Shown here: positions 7,151 to 8,431 of the stretch, piece by piece
Layout of the letters: the number at the start of each line of letters is the position of its first letter
How positions within the stretch are numbered: position 1 is the stretch's first letter
Assembly (NCBI GenBank): GCA_026692885.1
Contig: JAPLNJ010000613.1
Location: 1 to 8,431 of the forward strand
DNA length: 8,431 bases
Reading direction: 5' to 3'
Origin: Planctomycetota bacterium
GTDB lineage: Bacteria; Planctomycetota; Planctomycetia; Pirellulales; Pirellulaceae
The notes under the pieces: model-generated
Told to the model about the DNA's origin: nothing
Database searches by the model: none
What the model saw: the letters and a program-made list of their open reading frames with translations, nothing else
Made by a program: the position numbers and the translations under genes

Positions 7151-7507
7151 CGAACAAGGCCAGTCCCTCGGTTCTCCCCTGCCCACGCGCACCCGCTGGC
7201 CCAAGCCAGCGGAGGCTTCCCCTGTCAACGCGAGCACACCGGCGCCGATTTCGATCTGCCGTTAGGCAAAATAGACCACATCCGCATCCTCCGCGAGCGG
7301 TAGCATCCCGCACGGTCTAACCGGCTTCCTGTAAGCATACCGGCCAGGCGCTCCCGCTCAAGGCCACGGGCGGTCTCTCCCACGCTCCTTCGCTCCGTCC
7401 CTAAGCGAACGGAAGAAGAAATGGTATCCGACGCGTCAACGAGGCGATGTGGCAACGGGCTCATTGCTCGCGGACGCTTCGGGTCGATGTGGGTAAGTCA
7501 ATCTCTT
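7151..7507. other. Gene-free stretch with one clear hairpin
   Basis: I see no supported gene here. Short open frames exist on both strands but lack a ribosome binding site and any recognisable protein feature. A perfect 8-bp stem with loop ccaa lies at 7193-7200/7205-7212. A weaker 6-bp stem lies at 7389-7394/7404-7409. The heptamer gttaggc occurs at 7261 and again at 7516 in the following repeat. Confidence 0.5.
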
Positions 7508-7660
7508 CCGGTCGCGTTAGGCCGCCCGGCCCGGCGGCATATCCACGCGGCATAACCACGCCGCCTTCCGAGAACCCCCACTCCGGTAACGACTTAGCCA
7601 TTTCCCGCAGACGACCCCTCGGGCGTGTTCTGCCGCTGAACTCGGCGGCAACACGCGCGG
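7508..7660. repeat. Structured intergenic repeat, copy 1
   Basis: This is the first of two tandem copies with a 204-base offset. Bases 7564-7629 match 7768-7833 in 57 of 66 positions, the last 25 being identical. A first stem-loop pairs ttaggccgc (7517-7525) with gcggcataa, with one mismatch. It encloses a second small stem, ccgcc with ggcgg. A terminal hairpin pairs gcgtgtt (7623-7629) with aacacgc (7650-7656) and, inside it, gccgc (7632-7636) with gcggc (7645-7649). Overlapping open frames cross the region on both strands but have no start signals. Confidence 0.75.
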
Positions 7661-7712
7661 TCTCGCCTCGGTCTTCACGTGAAAATAATCCAGGGCGACT
7701 TTTGGTGGAATC

Positions 7713-7864
7713 CGGCGTGTTATCCCGCCACGTTTTGGCGGCATACCCCCGCGGGATAATCTCGCCCCCTTCCGAGAATCCACCCTGCCGTAACGGTTTA
7801 GCCGTTTTCCGCAGACGACCCCTCGGGCGTGTTCCACCGCCGAAATCGGTGGCGTAACACGCCG
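7713..7864. repeat. Structured intergenic repeat, copy 2, with 10-bp terminal inverted repeats
   Basis: The ends cggcgtgtta (7713-7722) and taacacgccg (7855-7864) are exact reverse complements, which defines a 152-bp unit. The first stem-loop pairs ttatcccgc (7720-7728) with gcgggataa (7751-7759), with an inner 6-bp stem (7725-7730 with 7736-7741). A mid hairpin, aacgg with ccgtt, lies at 7792-7806. The last hairpin pairs gcgtgtt (7827-7833) with aacacgc (7856-7862) and ccaccg (7834-7839) with cggtgg (7847-7852). The stems hold even where the bases differ from copy 1. Confidence 0.8.
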
Positions 7865-7912
7865 CAGTCTCGCCTCGGGCGTGTTCTGCGGCTCGCATTA
7901 CACGCCCGAGGC
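7863..7912. repeat. Partial third copy of the structured repeat: 13-bp hairpin
   Basis: A perfect 13-bp stem pairs 7872-7884 with 7900-7912. An inner 4-bp stem (tgcg 7887-7890 with cgca 7894-7897) has loop gct. The left arm and start of the loop match copy 1 (cctcgggcgtgttctgc), so it looks like the terminal hairpin of a third unit. Confidence 0.7.
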
Positions 7913-8096
7913 CACAGAAAGAATTGTCCGGAAATCCTTGACTAGCCACGGATTAGTTGCTAGGTTCGGCGTGGTTTTTGGTGGGCGTTGTCCCCCCGGA
8001 ACGCCGTCGTACAAGATATATTTGTCGGGCGGCTGGCGGTAGACTTAGAAGTTACGATTCCTGTCCCGGTGTGCTGAACGGACCGGTCGCTGGTAG
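7913..8096. other. Stretch with no supported gene
   Basis: No gene is supported here. A 6-bp stem (7984-7989 with 8000-8005) is weak. A ttgact hexamer at 7938 followed 17 bases later by taggtt is too poor a -10 to call a promoter. Confidence 0.4.
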
Positions 8097-8102
8097 GGCA
8101 TA

Positions 8103-8340
8103 GTCGGCCGGCATGGATGGCCAGAAGGGCTGTTCACGGCGCACAAGTCAGCCGGCATGGAAGGCCACGCCACTGACGGCGCTCAAGTCTGTCACGATGG
8201 ATGGCCAGATGGCGCGGTGGTGATGCACAAGGGCACCGGGATGGAAGGCCACGCCACTGGCGGCGCTCAAGTCTGTCACGAGGGATGGCCAGATGGCGCG
8301 GTCGCGGCGCACAAGGGCGCCGGCATGGAAGGCCAGATGG
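8103..8340 (+). repeat. 84-bp tandem repeat, nearly three units
   Basis: The string ggatggcca recurs at 8115, 8199 and 8283, and atggaaggcca at 8157, 8241 and 8325, an exact 84-base period. The units 8157-8240 and 8241-8324 differ at 8 of 84 positions. The first unit (from about 8103) is more diverged, and the last stops after its first dozen bases. The period is a multiple of three, so a frame can pass through all units. Confidence 0.9.
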
Positions 8341-8384
8341 TCGGCGGCTGGATCAAACGCTTCCCGGCTGGCCCAGGTCTTTGA
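8157..8384 (+). CDS. Possible small repeat protein with 28-residue units (uncertain)
   Basis: The frame reads through the 84-bp repeat and gives 75 residues from the ATG at 8157; upstream it stays open back to 8097, just after a TAG. Each unit is roughly MEGHAT-x-GAQVCH-x-GWPDGAV, then HKG, with one Cys, several His and a Trp, ending in a non-repeated WIKRFPAGPGL tail. There is no ribosome binding site before 8157 and no good start upstream, so this may be a decayed gene or chance coding in a minisatellite. The 8 differences between the two best units fall at all codon positions, giving no sign of protein-level selection. I do not recognise the family. Confidence 0.25.
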   Translation: MEGHATDGAQVCHDGWPDGAVVMHKGTGMEGHATGGAQVCHEGWPDGAVAAHKGAGMEGQMVGGWIKRFPAGPGL

Positions 8385-8431
8385 AGTTGCGCATCGTCTC
8401 CGCCGAGCTTGCTCGGTGGGACGGCGATTCT

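Noticed and set aside
7261..7522. Integron attC-like core sites: gttaggc at 7261 and 7516 and gtctaac at 7315
   Set aside because: The heptamers match the core patterns, but the gtctaac to gttaggc distance (about 207 bases) exceeds a normal attC, the inner boxes are not complementary, and there is no integrase or cassette gene.
7461..7949. Long minus-strand open frame of 162 codons over the structured repeat
   Set aside because: It simply follows the GC-rich tandem repeat; equally long frames exist on the other strand and in another minus frame, there is no ribosome binding site, and the pairing pattern explains the conservation better.
7938..7966. Possible promoter ttgact-17-taggtt
   Set aside because: The -10 box matches only three of six consensus bases and no credible gene follows.
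8097..8384. CRISPR-like array at the 84-bp repeat
   Set aside because: The units are directly tandem with substitutions throughout; there are no constant short repeats separated by unique spacers and no cas genes.

Overview
The window looks like chromosomal DNA from a high-GC planctomycete, probably Pirellulales-like. The reasons are a Tat-exported Gfo/Idh/MocA oxidoreductase, a secreted HEAT-repeat protein, a di-haem cytochrome c peroxidase, a small CxxC/CxxC protein, and intergenic gaps filled with the palindromic repeats typical of that phylum. The taxonomic call is inference; there is no rRNA or marker gene in the window.

Layout. 1-789 (+) is the C-terminal end of a degenerate alpha/beta-hydrolase cut by the window edge. 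790-1100 is a gap with two palindromic elements. 1101-2375 (+) is a Tat-signal oxidoreductase. 2376-2703 is a gap with four short hairpins and an inverted-repeat-bounded element. 2704-4665 (+) is an exported HEAT-repeat protein. 4666-4791 is a second hairpin cluster between convergent genes. 4792-5226 (-) is a retropepsin-like aspartic protease. 5227-5546 is a divergent intergenic region with a long hairpin. 5547-6602 (+) is a cytochrome c peroxidase. 6612-6890 (-) is a small zinc-ribbon-like protein, tail to tail with the peroxidase. 6891-8431 has no confident gene and is made largely of repeats: a nested 248-bp palindrome, a tandemly duplicated hairpin element at about 7508-7912, and an 84-bp tandem repeat at 8103-8340.

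How the genes relate. The first three genes run in one direction but are separated by 300-bp repeat-filled gaps, so a tight operon is unlikely. The oxidoreductase, HEAT protein and peroxidase all carry export signals, so much of the encoded activity is periplasmic. No defence system, CRISPR array, tRNA or transposase was seen.

The most unusual part is the right-hand 1.5 kb. There, successive palindromes keep their pairing while their arm sequences change, and a 28-residue repeat of no family I recognise ends the window.
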